Part shown: piece by piece, positions 1 to 8,276 of the stretch
Position numbering within the stretch: the stretch's first letter is position 1
How the letters are laid out: each line of letters opens with the position of its first letter
Source of the DNA: Ignisphaera aggregans DSM 17230
GTDB taxonomy: Archaea; Thermoproteota; Thermoprotei_A; Sulfolobales; Ignisphaeraceae
Reading direction: 5' to 3'
Length of the DNA stretch: 64,000 nt
NCBI GenBank assembly: GCA_000145985.1
Contig: CP002098.1
Coordinates: 372,001-436,000 of the forward strand
Notes under the pieces: model-generated
Seen by the model: only the letters and a program-made list of their open reading frames with translations
The model's database searches: none
Told to the model about the DNA's origin: nothing
Position numbers and translations under genes: made by a program

Positions 1-1056
1 TATATAGTTACAAGTAGAAGTGCTGCAAAGGTTAGTGGTGCACTAGATGATGTTATGGAGATTCTGAATAGATATGGGGTTAAATATGAGGTATTTAGTG
101 GTGTTACACCAAATCCCTTGGAGAATATTATTGAAGATGCTTCGGAGTGTGCATGGAGATTTGGTGCCGAGGCTATTATTGCTATAGGTGGTGGTAGTGT
201 TATTGATACTGCTAAGATAGTATCGGTTATTTCTAGATGTGGAGGTAGGGTGAAGGACTATGTTTTTGGTACTAGAGATTTCTGTGGATCTCTACCGCTT
301 ATAGCTATTAATCTTACTCATGGTACAGGATCTGAGGTGAATAGATATGCTGTTGCAACATTGTTAGAGCCTAGAACAAAGTATGGTCTTGCAAATGAGT
401 ATATGTATCCGTTGATAGGTATTGATGATCCTAGATATACACTGTCTCTTCCATATAACCAGACCCTATATACATCTATAGATGCTATGTACCATGCATT
501 GGAAGCATCCTGTGGAAGAGATTCATCGCCATATGTACTTGCAATTGCTGAAGAAGCTATTAAAAATATTGTTACATGGCTTCCCATAGCACTTAGAGAA
601 CCTAAGAATATTGAGGCTAGATACTGGCTTCTATATGCATCAATGTTAGCAGGGATATCTATAGATCATAGTAGAGCTCATCTAATACACGCAATAGAAA
701 ATGTATTGAGTGGTATAAATACAGAGCTTCCACATGGTGCAGGTCTAGCTATGCTAGGACCTACAGCTATAAAATATCTCTATAGATCTAGACCAAAAGA
801 GCTCCATAGACTACTCAGACATATTGATCCAGAGCTAAAGCCTAGTGAAGATGATGCTATAAAAGCATCTAGAGCTATTGAAGAATTTCAGAAGGGCTTA
901 GGATTCAATGAAAGGCTTAGTAACTATGGATTTAGAGATGAAGATATAGATAGGGTTATTGAAACAACTAATAAATATCTTAGATATGGACTATCATTAG
1001 CACCTATAGAAATCAAAGATGATATCATTAGAGAGATAGTAAGTTCAGCTCTATAA
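1..1056 (+). CDS. iron-containing alcohol dehydrogenase, 5'-truncated
   Basis: This is an iron-dependent alcohol dehydrogenase of the group III type, a cytosolic NAD(P)-dependent oxidoreductase of alcohols or aldehydes with unknown exact substrate. The frame is open to the left edge, and the first 18 visible codons match the family's N-terminal part (TSRSAAKVSG), so the gene starts before the window. Counted from the first visible Met (position 55), the nucleotide-binding motif GGGSVIDTAK lies near residues 46-55, THGTGSE near 88-94, and the metal ligands are D143, H147, H212 and H227. All four ligands are present, so it looks active. The PfkB kinase follows after 3 nt and is probably cotranscribed. 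A glycerol-1-phosphate dehydrogenase relative is less likely. Confidence 0.9.
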   Translation, partial: YIVTSRSAAKVSGALDDVMEILNRYGVKYEVFSGVTPNPLENIIEDASECAWRFGAEAIIAIGGGSVIDTAKIVSVISRCGGRVKDYVFGTRDFCGSLPLIAINLTHGTGSEVNRYAVATLLEPRTKYGLANEYMYPLIGIDDPRYTLSLPYNQTLYTSIDAMYHALEASCGRDSSPYVLAIAEEAIKNIVTWLPIALREPKNIEARYWLLYASMLAGISIDHSRAHLIHAIENVLSGINTELPHGAGLAMLGPTAIKYLYRSRPKELHRLLRHIDPELKPSEDDAIKASRAIEEFQKGLGFNERLSNYGFRDEDIDRVIETTNKYLRYGLSLAPIEIKDDIIREIVSSAL

Positions 1057-1059
1057 ATA

Positions 1060-1953
1060 ATGGGATTTATAATGAGAGCTATATTCATAGGCAATATTAC
1101 TGTAGATGAAGCTGGGGAAAGGTATAGGGTTGGAGGATCTGGGTATTATGGAGGTAGAGCACTAGCATATCTTGGTGTAGATGTATATGTTGCTACCCAT
1201 ATAGCTGAAGAGTATAGGGGTATGATAAAGGGGATTGCAAATACATTTGGGATAAGCATCATAGAGTTAAGCAATAGTGGAACACCGATATTTGTTATAG
1301 AGAGAGGGAAAGCTGTGAGATTCAAATGTGTAAGTCCAAAAATTATGTTTAGAGATATAGAGGTGTTTCTAAAGTCATATAACTTCAACATTATTCTCTT
1401 CACACCAATAATGAATGAACTCGATAGTGATATTATTGATATTGCTAATTATAAAAAGGATGTTGTTTCATTAGATATTCAGGGTTTTGTAAGGATGTAT
1501 AGTGATGATAGTATTAAGTTACAGTGGAGAAATGATTTATTTGAGATATTTCCATATATGGATATAGTTCATGGGAATATCTCAGAGTTTTGTTTCTATA
1601 GAGATGCAAAGTGGGTTCTAAAGACTATGAAGGAATTCTCTATGTCTATCAATACAGCATTTCTAATAAGTAATGATGATAAAGGGACGTATCTAGTGTA
1701 TAGAGGTGAAGTCTTACACATACCACCTCCAGCTATAGAACCTGTAGATGATGTAGGTGCAGGTGATATACTTTTAGCAGTTACTTCATTATATAGAGCA
1801 GAGGGTATGGATATACTATCATCGACAATTAGGGGTGTAGCTGCAGCATCTCTTAAGGTTATGAATGCATATAGAGAATGGTTTGATAGAAATCTCATTG
1901 ATATGTATAGTAAGGAGATAGAAGATAGAGTTAATCCTATAGAGCTTTCTTAG
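1060..1953 (+). CDS. PfkB-family carbohydrate kinase
   Basis: This is a ribokinase/PfkB-type kinase that phosphorylates a sugar, nucleoside or polyol with ATP; the substrate cannot be told from sequence. The substrate-side glycine motif GGSGYYGGRA lies at residues 25-34. The C-terminal signature DDVGAGD lies at 230-236, with D236 as the expected catalytic base. The length of about 297 aa is normal. A second Met at residue 5 (position 1072) is an equally good start, and neither has a clear Shine-Dalgarno. It lies 3 nt behind the alcohol dehydrogenase. Its last 17 nt overlap the tail of the convergent MFS gene. Confidence 0.88.
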   Translation: MGFIMRAIFIGNITVDEAGERYRVGGSGYYGGRALAYLGVDVYVATHIAEEYRGMIKGIANTFGISIIELSNSGTPIFVIERGKAVRFKCVSPKIMFRDIEVFLKSYNFNIILFTPIMNELDSDIIDIANYKKDVVSLDIQGFVRMYSDDSIKLQWRNDLFEIFPYMDIVHGNISEFCFYRDAKWVLKTMKEFSMSINTAFLISNDDKGTYLVYRGEVLHIPPPAIEPVDDVGAGDILLAVTSLYRAEGMDILSSTIRGVAAASLKVMNAYREWFDRNLIDMYSKEIEDRVNPIELS

Positions 1954-3184
1954 AGATAATGAATTCTCTTGATCTATAAGCGTTTATAGCTCCTATCAAT
2001 CTAGCAAGAGTACATATATAATATGTAATTCTTAGTCCTTGTTCTTCACCGTAAATATTCATTAGCACTGCTGATATGATTCCTCCAGTAAAGGATCCTA
2101 CAAATGATGCTAGTCCTAATGCAGTATTATAAAACCCTATATATGTAGTTCTCTCATTACTTGGTGCAATATCTACGATATACATTACAAATATTACATT
2201 ACCTATTCCCGATAAAATACCTGTATATACATTGAGTACATATAGAGGGTAGGGGGATTCTGAGAAAGCATATACTATAGGTACTATGACTAATCCTAAT
2301 CTATTTACAAGTGCCCATAATCTATATCTTTCTCTAGATATATATCTACCAGCATAATATTGACCCAATATAATAGTAGCATTGGATGCTAAAGAAAGAA
2401 GCATTATTTGTGATGGACTCATTTTTATTATTTTTATCTGTGATATTGGAAACAAAGGCCATGCCATAGATAGAAGTAAATTGTAAAGAGTATTAACATG
2501 TAGAAATACTCTAAACATATTATTTCTTAGAGGATTTAACATATCTCTATAGCCATTGATTACACTCTTTATAGAGAGAACTTTCCCTTTATCTATATAG
2601 CTTGGTAATGAAAATGTGAAGAAAAGAGATATACCACTCATAATTATTGATAATAACAATATTATTGTGAAACCCTTTTCACCTACGATGTACGATAATA
2701 TAATCATTGAAAATATATTACCAATAATAATAGCTATATTAGATATATTACTATGGGTTGCATATACATGGTTTCTAATGCTAGGATGAACTATATCTGC
2801 AATAATACTTGCAATAACTGGAGCTGAAGCTGAAGCTAATAGAGATGAGAGTGTGGATACAGCTATTATTGTATATGGAGACATTATATTGAGGAGCATT
2901 AATATGAGATATGATAGAGAGCTAAAGAGTACTGAGATACAGGTTAGCAATAACATAATTCTTCTTTTTCCAGAAACATCGCTAATCCATCCCCATACTA
3001 CTTGTCCAATATTACCAGATAAATTATTAAGTGCTTGAAAGAGACCTGTTTCAAAAGTACCTCCACCACTCTTTACTAAGAGGTAAGGTACTAATGGAGA
3101 GATAATATTGCTTGAGAAAGATAAACTTCCAATCCTCATATAAAGCTTTCTAATTATATTACATTCTTTTACTCTGCATTTCAA
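1937..3184 (-). CDS. major facilitator superfamily transporter
   Basis: This is a polytopic membrane protein with about 12 hydrophobic segments and the MFS loop motif GWISDVSGKRR after the second segment; the substrate is unknown. The open frame extends to 3289, but that start would run into the divergent zinc-ribbon gene at 3274. A TTG at 3184-3182 has a GGTGAT Shine-Dalgarno (3199-3194) about 9 nt upstream and leaves the RKLYMR segment that normally opens archaeal MFS proteins, so I prefer it (about 415 aa). An ATG at 3139 is another option. The 3' end overlaps the PfkB gene by 17 nt, tail to tail. Confidence 0.82.
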   Translation of the reverse strand: MKCRVKECNIIRKLYMRIGSLSFSSNIISPLVPYLLVKSGGGTFETGLFQALNNLSGNIGQVVWGWISDVSGKRRIMLLLTCISVLFSSLSYLILMLLNIMSPYTIIAVSTLSSLLASASAPVIASIIADIVHPSIRNHVYATHSNISNIAIIIGNIFSMIILSYIVGEKGFTIILLLSIIMSGISLFFTFSLPSYIDKGKVLSIKSVINGYRDMLNPLRNNMFRVFLHVNTLYNLLLSMAWPLFPISQIKIIKMSPSQIMLLSLASNATIILGQYYAGRYISRERYRLWALVNRLGLVIVPIVYAFSESPYPLYVLNVYTGILSGIGNVIFVMYIVDIAPSNERTTYIGFYNTALGLASFVGSFTGGIISAVLMNIYGEEQGLRITYYICTLARLIGAINAYRSREFIISKKAL

Positions 3185-3273
3185 TTTAGGTATATCACCA
3201 AGACACTGAAATAGAGTTATTATTAGAAAAATTAAAGTTTTTAAGGGTAGATCGTTTACATAGGGATTGAGAG

Positions 3274-3480
3274 ATGGATGTATGTCCAAAATGTGGATCT
3301 AATGATATAGATTCATATAGCTTTCCACTACCAAAAGAACTTCCAACGCCATTCCTATTATTTATACAGCACGATGTTAAGGAGAATATAGTAAGACTCC
3401 TATCGAGCTATGCCACAATAAGAATTTATATATGTAGACAATGTGGCTATAGCGAAATAGGGTTTTTGAAAAGGAGATGA
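3274..3480 (+). CDS. small zinc-ribbon protein
   Basis: This 68-residue protein has two CxxC knuckles, C4-C7 (CPKCGS) and C54-C57 (CRQCGY), as in a zinc ribbon. The roughly 45 residues between them are hydrophobic to amphipathic. No enzyme motif is visible. Such proteins often bind nucleic acid or act as assembly factors, but the role here is unknown. It is transcribed away from the MFS gene and ends 1 nt before the tail of the convergent beta-propeller gene, which supports it as a real gene. Confidence 0.7.
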   Translation: MDVCPKCGSNDIDSYSFPLPKELPTPFLLFIQHDVKENIVRLLSSYATIRIYICRQCGYSEIGFLKRR

Positions 3481-3481
3481 T

Positions 3482-4795
3482 TTAGCGCCAAACAATAAAG
3501 ATATTTACCCTTGAACCTCCACCCTCTTTTTCTACACCAAGTTTTAATCTTATAAATGAAAACATTTTTCTATGATTATCAATATCTATTACAATACTAT
3601 CATCTTTAGCTAGTGAACCACTACTGATTTTCTTCCAATGCATTGGCATTCCATGGGCGATAAAGCTCTGCAGTGTTCCATAAACCTCCCACAATACTGT
3701 ATCGCTACCTGTATTTGATATCATTATTGAGATATTATCAAATTCTAAAGCCTCTATAGGAGGATCTAGCCACATCTCTCTAGAGTTTATGGGAAACTCC
3801 CATGCCAAGACCCATGGCAGAGGCGATCTGGGGAGAGATAATAGTTCTATTACCATAGAACCGCCTCTACCTTTCCAATCAATAGCTCCTATAGTTCCCC
3901 ATAGCGTTGGAAACACATGTGTTGTCTCCATAACTCCATATCTAGATGGTTTATAGAATGGATATGGAATATAGGAGAAAGGTGTTACTAATCCCCATCT
4001 AGGTCTACATAGAGAATCTATAGCTACTATTCCACCACCTGCCTCCAGACCAACAACAGTAATATTACCACCAAGTTCTGCTAATCCCATTCTAAAAGCA
4101 CTATGAGGCTTATGGAGAAATACATTGTTTAGAGTTCCAGGAGCCTTTGGACATCTCCATACAATATTTCCATTCTCATCTACTTCACATACACCTGAAA
4201 TCTCACTATTCTGTACAACAATATATCTTCCACCCATTGAATCAGAATGTATAGAAGATTTTGTATAGCCATATAGAGGTGAGAGTTTTGCTGCATATGG
4301 CATAGATATACCCCATCTAATTTTTCCATCAAAGTCAATCTTTCTCACAAAACCTCCTCTTCCAAAAGCACCATAATCTGTAACTATAATTCCATCAAAA
4401 TCCTTCGAGATTATTATATCATGAGCCCACCCAACATCTTCTAGAGATAAACCCCATTTAATCTCTCTAGAATCTCTATCAATAACAATCCATCTATTAT
4501 CTCTATCAGCACAAATTATATCACCAGGTTTAGCATTAATCTCAGGTATTGTATCCATTACAATATGTGCTGTATGAGGATTAGGAACAGTATTTCCAGG
4601 GACACGATACTCCCATTCAATCACTTTATTTTCTATATCATAGATAATGACAGATTGTCTCTCATGAGGATCTGCAAGAACTAGTTTCTCTCTACCATCT
4701 CTTGGATCAATAATATGTTCAGCATAGTGTGGGGTATATCCATATCTATAGAAAAGCACTCTATACCTAAAGCCAGATATATCATTATAGTACAT
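3482..4795 (-). CDS. cytosolic beta-propeller (PQQ/arylsulfotransferase-like fold)
   Basis: This 437-residue protein is built from repeated beta-blade segments with recurring patterns such as IEWEYRVPG, IKWGLSLED, IRWGISMP and IVWRCPKA, as in PQQ-like or arylsulfotransferase-like propellers. There is no signal peptide and no membrane segment, so it is probably cytoplasmic. Several conserved-looking His residues (NPHTAH, HDI, HSD, HKPHS, THVF) resemble the propeller His set of arylsulfotransferases, but activity is not shown. The gene is single, with an AT-rich promoter gap upstream shared with the divergent membrane protein at 4865. Function unknown. Confidence 0.7.
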   Translation of the reverse strand: MYYNDISGFRYRVLFYRYGYTPHYAEHIIDPRDGREKLVLADPHERQSVIIYDIENKVIEWEYRVPGNTVPNPHTAHIVMDTIPEINAKPGDIICADRDNRWIVIDRDSREIKWGLSLEDVGWAHDIIISKDFDGIIVTDYGAFGRGGFVRKIDFDGKIRWGISMPYAAKLSPLYGYTKSSIHSDSMGGRYIVVQNSEISGVCEVDENGNIVWRCPKAPGTLNNVFLHKPHSAFRMGLAELGGNITVVGLEAGGGIVAIDSLCRPRWGLVTPFSYIPYPFYKPSRYGVMETTHVFPTLWGTIGAIDWKGRGGSMVIELLSLPRSPLPWVLAWEFPINSREMWLDPPIEALEFDNISIMISNTGSDTVLWEVYGTLQSFIAHGMPMHWKKISSGSLAKDDSIVIDIDNHRKMFSFIRLKLGVEKEGGGSRVNIFIVWR

Positions 4796-4864
4796 ATCCT
4801 AAGACCCTAGGTCATTATACTATGTTTAGTAAAGATATAAAAACTTAGGAGTTCAAAATACTAA

Positions 4865-5221
4865 GTGTGTGGGGTTATGTCTACAACTACACCTATCCCA
4901 GAGGTTAGCGAATTACTAGCAACAGCATTTTCAAATCCACAGTCAGCTATTGTCTTTATAATACAGTTTCTCCTAGGATTAGCACTAGGCTATGTAGCTG
5001 CAAAAGCATTTAAATATATTATAGCTATGATCATAATAATAGTTATCGGAACATTCCTATCTATATGGTCCTTAGGAGGATCGCTATCACAGGTTTTCGA
5101 AACTCTAAGACCTATGTTGGATCTTGCTAGAAATTTTGCAATAGTTCTAGGAATCTTTACAGTAACACCTATAGCCATAGGCTTTGTTATAGGGGTTGTT
5201 ATAGCACTGTTTAGAAAATAG
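4865..5221 (+). CDS. small three-helix membrane protein
   Basis: The protein has about 118 residues and three predicted membrane helices (near residues 28-50, 52-72 and 92-115), with short charged ends. The listed start is a GTG; an ATG four codons on (4877, giving MSTTTP) is equally likely, and neither has a well-spaced Shine-Dalgarno. No known family is recognised. It lies between a divergent propeller gene and the convergent KaiC-like gene. It may be a membrane scaffold or small channel, but nothing in the sequence decides this. Confidence 0.65.
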   Translation: MCGVMSTTTPIPEVSELLATAFSNPQSAIVFIIQFLLGLALGYVAAKAFKYIIAMIIIIVIGTFLSIWSLGGSLSQVFETLRPMLDLARNFAIVLGIFTVTPIAIGFVIGVVIALFRK

Positions 5222-5229
5222 ATATTATG

Positions 5230-6615
5230 CTATAAAGATTTTTTATCTTCAAAGAGACATCTAATTATTTCATCCTCATAGATATAACGTGGTTTTATAC
5301 CTATAAGCTTATCACCTATAACTAGTGGGATGCGTCTATATACCTTATGAATCTCTTTATGTTCCTCAGTAATATGAATCTCATGAACTATGCTATATCT
5401 AGATAACTGTTTTCTTGTATATACACCATCAACGATTTCAAATATTGAAACACCCTTAAGTCTTGCGTAAAGTATTAAATCTCTTAGCATTCGATCAACC
5501 ATTTTTTCAGGATAGTATAGATATAACATTTCTACTCCATGCAATACAAGAGTACCTATATCCTTCTCTAATTCAAGTCTTATCATACCTATAACTTCAT
5601 TAAGTGTATGAATAGATGGGTTAAGTCCTTGGGCAATCTTTATCAGCTTTAATACTTCATCTTGGTTTAAACCCATATACCTAGCTAGAGATGCTATGAG
5701 AGATCTTATTTCAGTGCTTGGCAGTCTAAAACTTATAAAACCGAATGGGATATTATTTTCAATTATTGTATTGAGAAGTAATAGAAGAGCATTAATAGGA
5801 GAGGCACCTCTTCCTATAACTATTCCTATTGCTGTACCTCTTGGTATCTCTTCCCAAACAAGTTCACTACATTTTGACCTCAATACTCTTCCAAGTGTAT
5901 GGGCAGGTATATCCTCAAGTTTTGGTGCTACTAAAGTTCTTATCCCATAGTTTTCAATCATAGTAAAAGGTATTTGTGATACAGGTATCTCTCTACCTCT
6001 AAACTTTCTAATCTCCATATATCTTGCTATCAAACCTCTCTCTGTACGGAACCTAAATACAATGATGGCATCGGCAATAAACTCAAGTCCCTTGAGATCA
6101 ATTGTCTCAGCTCCATAGGGCAAATCAGCTATTAATACTATCAATCCTTTAGAAGCGCTAGCTAAACTATATAGAGCTGCATGGAGATAAGATCTAGCTC
6201 TATCTGTTGTTAAAACATTTAGTATAGGTGTTATAGAATCTACAGTAGCTATCTTATATCCCTCCTCAACTATCTTTCTACTCAAAAGCTCTGTTATAGA
6301 TTCTAACAATTCTTGACCTGAAAGTGTAGGCATATGAATATATTCAAATAACTTTCTCTCAGCTAAACCATTAAAATCTAGTCCTAGTCTAGACATAAAT
6401 GTAGTGAATTTCTCCTTAGATTCAGCAAGACTTATATATACACCCTTTTCATTATATTTCAAAATATTTTCATAGACCATCTTTGCTACAAATGTTGTCT
6501 TCCCTGCACCTGGATGGCCAAGAATTACAAGAAGAGAACCTGGATAAAGACCTTCTAGAAGAGTATTTAGTAATTCTTCACCAAAAGTATAATAATTTAC
6601 TTTCATATCCTTCAC
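5230..6615 (-). CDS. KaiC-like RecA-fold ATPase
   Basis: This is a KaiC/RadA-superfamily ATPase, common in archaea as signalling or regulatory ATPases. The Walker A motif GHPGAGKTT lies at residues 33-41, a Walker B-like segment (ATVDS) near 125, and the KaiC-typical IRKFRG segment near 204-209. The second half, about 220 residues, looks like a RecA domain without a good P-loop (GRGASPINA sits where Walker A would be), so only the first domain should hydrolyse ATP. The start may be GTG at 6615 or ATG at 6606. It is not linked to kaiB or a histidine kinase, and its partner is unknown. Confidence 0.85.
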   Translation of the reverse strand: MKDMKVNYYTFGEELLNTLLEGLYPGSLLVILGHPGAGKTTFVAKMVYENILKYNEKGVYISLAESKEKFTTFMSRLGLDFNGLAERKLFEYIHMPTLSGQELLESITELLSRKIVEEGYKIATVDSITPILNVLTTDRARSYLHAALYSLASASKGLIVLIADLPYGAETIDLKGLEFIADAIIVFRFRTERGLIARYMEIRKFRGREIPVSQIPFTMIENYGIRTLVAPKLEDIPAHTLGRVLRSKCSELVWEEIPRGTAIGIVIGRGASPINALLLLLNTIIENNIPFGFISFRLPSTEIRSLIASLARYMGLNQDEVLKLIKIAQGLNPSIHTLNEVIGMIRLELEKDIGTLVLHGVEMLYLYYPEKMVDRMLRDLILYARLKGVSIFEIVDGVYTRKQLSRYSIVHEIHITEEHKEIHKVYRRIPLVIGDKLIGIKPRYIYEDEIIRCLFEDKKSL

Positions 6616-6679
6616 AACACCTCTAGTTCTATCTCCTTGATAACCCTATGTATTATATTAGCTAAAAAGTGTTATAATT

Positions 6680-7426
6680 CTATATAATGTATAGGAGTGA
6701 TGCAAACCATATTCCAACAGCTATAACAGCTATACCACTTGCAATCCTTATAAATGGTGTGTATCTCGATATAAAGTGGGATATATTTTTATGTTCTATT
6801 GCTATGGCTGTTATTATTCCTATCAACAGCATTGGAGATATAAAGACTAAGTCATATAGAAGTAGATATAGAATTCTTTTCCATATGTTTAAACCAGATA
6901 AAATCCCTGTAAATATTATATATGGACCTGCTGTACATGGAGTTAGTGTGAGGGAGATTATTAGCCCTAGAGCGAATCCCCCTATAATTGGCATTGATGA
7001 AAATCTAGATATATCTCTATCTCTACACACTTTACATTCATCCCCCTTAAGACTTGAAATACCACCATATAGTGTATAGATACCAAATAGAATAGCTACT
7101 GCTATACCTAGCCAAGGTGGAAAGAGTGAAAAGAATTGGGAGAGTCCTATACCTATGAGGAAATATACTAAGTATATAGCTAGTGAGAATGAAATAACAG
7201 CTCCAATAGCCCTATATCTACCGGCTGCAGAAGCTACGGCAATTACTAAAGAAATCATAATAGCAATATCACATGGATTTACCGAGTCTAGGAGTGCTAG
7301 AGAGAGTAGTAGCCATGGGGATAATCCCCTCTCAGCAATGGTATTGTATTGTGCTAGAACTATAGGTATATATGCAAGAGATAAGGCTAGTAACATTAAG
7401 AGTAAGGATAGAAAAACAAATCTCAT
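6680..7426 (-). CDS. ccdA: CcdA/DsbD-type thiol-redox membrane protein
   Basis: CcdA proteins carry reducing power from cytoplasmic thioredoxin across the membrane to extracytoplasmic thiols. This one has an N-terminal hydrophobic segment followed by six membrane helices, with the paired redox cysteines in NPC (residues 50-52) and TPC (162-164). A further CxxC (C131-C134) lies in the central loop, which is unusual. A GGTGAAG Shine-Dalgarno stands about 11 nt upstream of the ATG, inside an 11-bp perfect inverted repeat (7433-7462). No cytochrome c or thioredoxin partner is nearby, so its job is probably protein disulfide exchange at the cell surface. Confidence 0.85.
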   Translation of the reverse strand: MRFVFLSLLLMLLALSLAYIPIVLAQYNTIAERGLSPWLLLSLALLDSVNPCDIAIMISLVIAVASAAGRYRAIGAVISFSLAIYLVYFLIGIGLSQFFSLFPPWLGIAVAILFGIYTLYGGISSLKGDECKVCRDRDISRFSSMPIIGGFALGLIISLTLTPCTAGPYIIFTGILSGLNIWKRILYLLLYDLVFISPMLLIGIITAIAIEHKNISHFISRYTPFIRIASGIAVIAVGIWFASLLYII

Positions 7427-7432
7427 AGCAAT

Positions 7433-7462
7433 TCTTCACCACAGCTGATAGTGTGGTGAAGA
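7433..7462 (-). promoter_or_regulatory. 11-bp inverted repeat over the ccdA start region
   Basis: The arms 7433-7443 and 7452-7462 (TCTTCACCACA and its exact complement) are separated by 8 nt. On the minus strand the arm nearer ccdA carries the Shine-Dalgarno GGTGAAG. TATA-like tracts lie just upstream (about 7466-7482). The site could be a repressor operator near the transcription start, or an mRNA hairpin that hides the ribosome-binding site. Confidence 0.55.
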
Positions 7463-7767
7463 GAGTTTAAAAACTTTATAAAATAATATTACTGTTGATG
7501 TACAATACATTTAGAGGAAGTATTAATTGAGTAGCTAGTCATATTCTTATTATTATCCACATAATCTAATTGTATTGTAGAGATTCAGCGTTTGCACCCA
7601 TCATCATAATACTGGTGATGTCTATCAGATTTAATAAATATCGATGTTCTATCATCATAGTTAGTATACTTAATTGCTACAATTACTATATTAAAACTTA
7701 TAAATCTTGCTTTAGTATTAATCTAATGAATAGAGCTTGTAGAGGAGATCAATAATCCCTATCGTAA
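7463..7767. other. long non-coding gap between ccdA and the MoxR operon
   Basis: About 300 bases hold no convincing protein gene. A 61-codon frame at 7570-7755 has unlikely composition and no ribosome-binding site. What I see here is the ccdA promoter side (7463-7490), the candidate C/D-like RNA on the minus strand, a symmetric TATA-like element at about 7694-7706, and a GAGGAGAT stretch at 7742-7749 that is not followed by a usable start codon. Confidence 0.5.
7581..7665 (-). ncRNA. candidate box C/D-like sRNA (atypical spacing)
   Basis: The minus strand of this long gap has a perfect C box ATGATGA (7658-7652), a CTGA (7628-7625), a second ATGATGA (7607-7601) and a CTGA (7588-7585) exactly 12 nt further on. 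The last pair fits a C'-D guide module. The first half is too long for a standard guide and the CTGA lies 17 nt before the second C box, so this is only a candidate. A TATA-like element (AAGATTTATAAG, about 7694-7708) lies at a suitable distance upstream on the minus strand. Confidence 0.33.
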
Positions 7768-7777
7768 GGTATATACC
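7768..7777 (+). promoter_or_regulatory. TATA element for the DUF4129 gene
   Basis: GGTATATACC is centred about 28 nt upstream of the ATG at 7800, the distance expected for a leaderless archaeal transcript. This agrees with the lack of a spaced Shine-Dalgarno before that ATG. A second TATA-like element near 7700 could give a longer leader. Confidence 0.4.
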
Positions 7778-7799
7778 ATTACGTGAAAATGTTGAAGGT

Positions 7800-8276
7800 A
7801 TGAATATATCGTTAAAGGGGGCTAATCTCTCATTTATAAATCTTAGTATATCTCCTGGTGTAGAACGAGTGGTAGTTGCTACAGAAAGTTATACATATTC
7901 AGATATATTTCTCTATATTATACTCATAATTTCTCTAGCTTTTATAATCATTATGATATTTCTATATCTCTGGGGATCACAAAAATTTTCCTCATCACCT
8001 ATATACATAGGTAGAAAGAAATCCTCTGATACTATACCAATAATATCATATGTATATGAAGGTGTTAAGAGAGTATTGAGGGAGCACTATATTGTGATTA
8101 GAGATCGTATGAGATGTAGGCACTGTACGCCAAGGGAAATAGCTATAAAAATTAAATCAAAACCTTTAGAGCTTTTTGCACATGTATATGAGGATGTTGT
8201 TTACGGTTCAAAGTCTAGGAAGGATATCTATAATGTTATAGATATGGTGAAGAATTTCCTTGAGAAAAATGAGTAA
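7800..8276 (+). CDS. DUF4129-domain membrane protein, first gene of MoxR operon
   Basis: This 158-residue protein has a short outside N-terminus, one membrane helix (about 35-58) and a cytoplasmic helical domain with the DUF4129 signature TPREIA (110-115) and a downstream YEDVVYG. DUF4129 is normally the C-terminal part of a larger transglutaminase-like membrane protein; here only this part stands alone. The frame is open upstream to a stop at 7740 but offers no ATG, GTG or TTG, so ATG 7800 is the start. It overlaps the DUF4350 gene by 8 nt and opens the MoxR operon, which suggests membrane-bound assembly or chaperone work. Confidence 0.72.
   Translation: MNISLKGANLSFINLSISPGVERVVVATESYTYSDIFLYIILIISLAFIIIMIFLYLWGSQKFSSSPIYIGRKKSSDTIPIISYVYEGVKRVLREHYIVIRDRMRCRHCTPREIAIKIKSKPLELFAHVYEDVVYGSKSRKDIYNVIDMVKNFLEKNE

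Noticed and set aside
7570-7755. 61-codon plus-strand frame
   Set aside because: No ribosome-binding site, Ile/Tyr/Cys-rich composition typical of translated AT-rich non-coding DNA, and it overlaps the candidate RNA.
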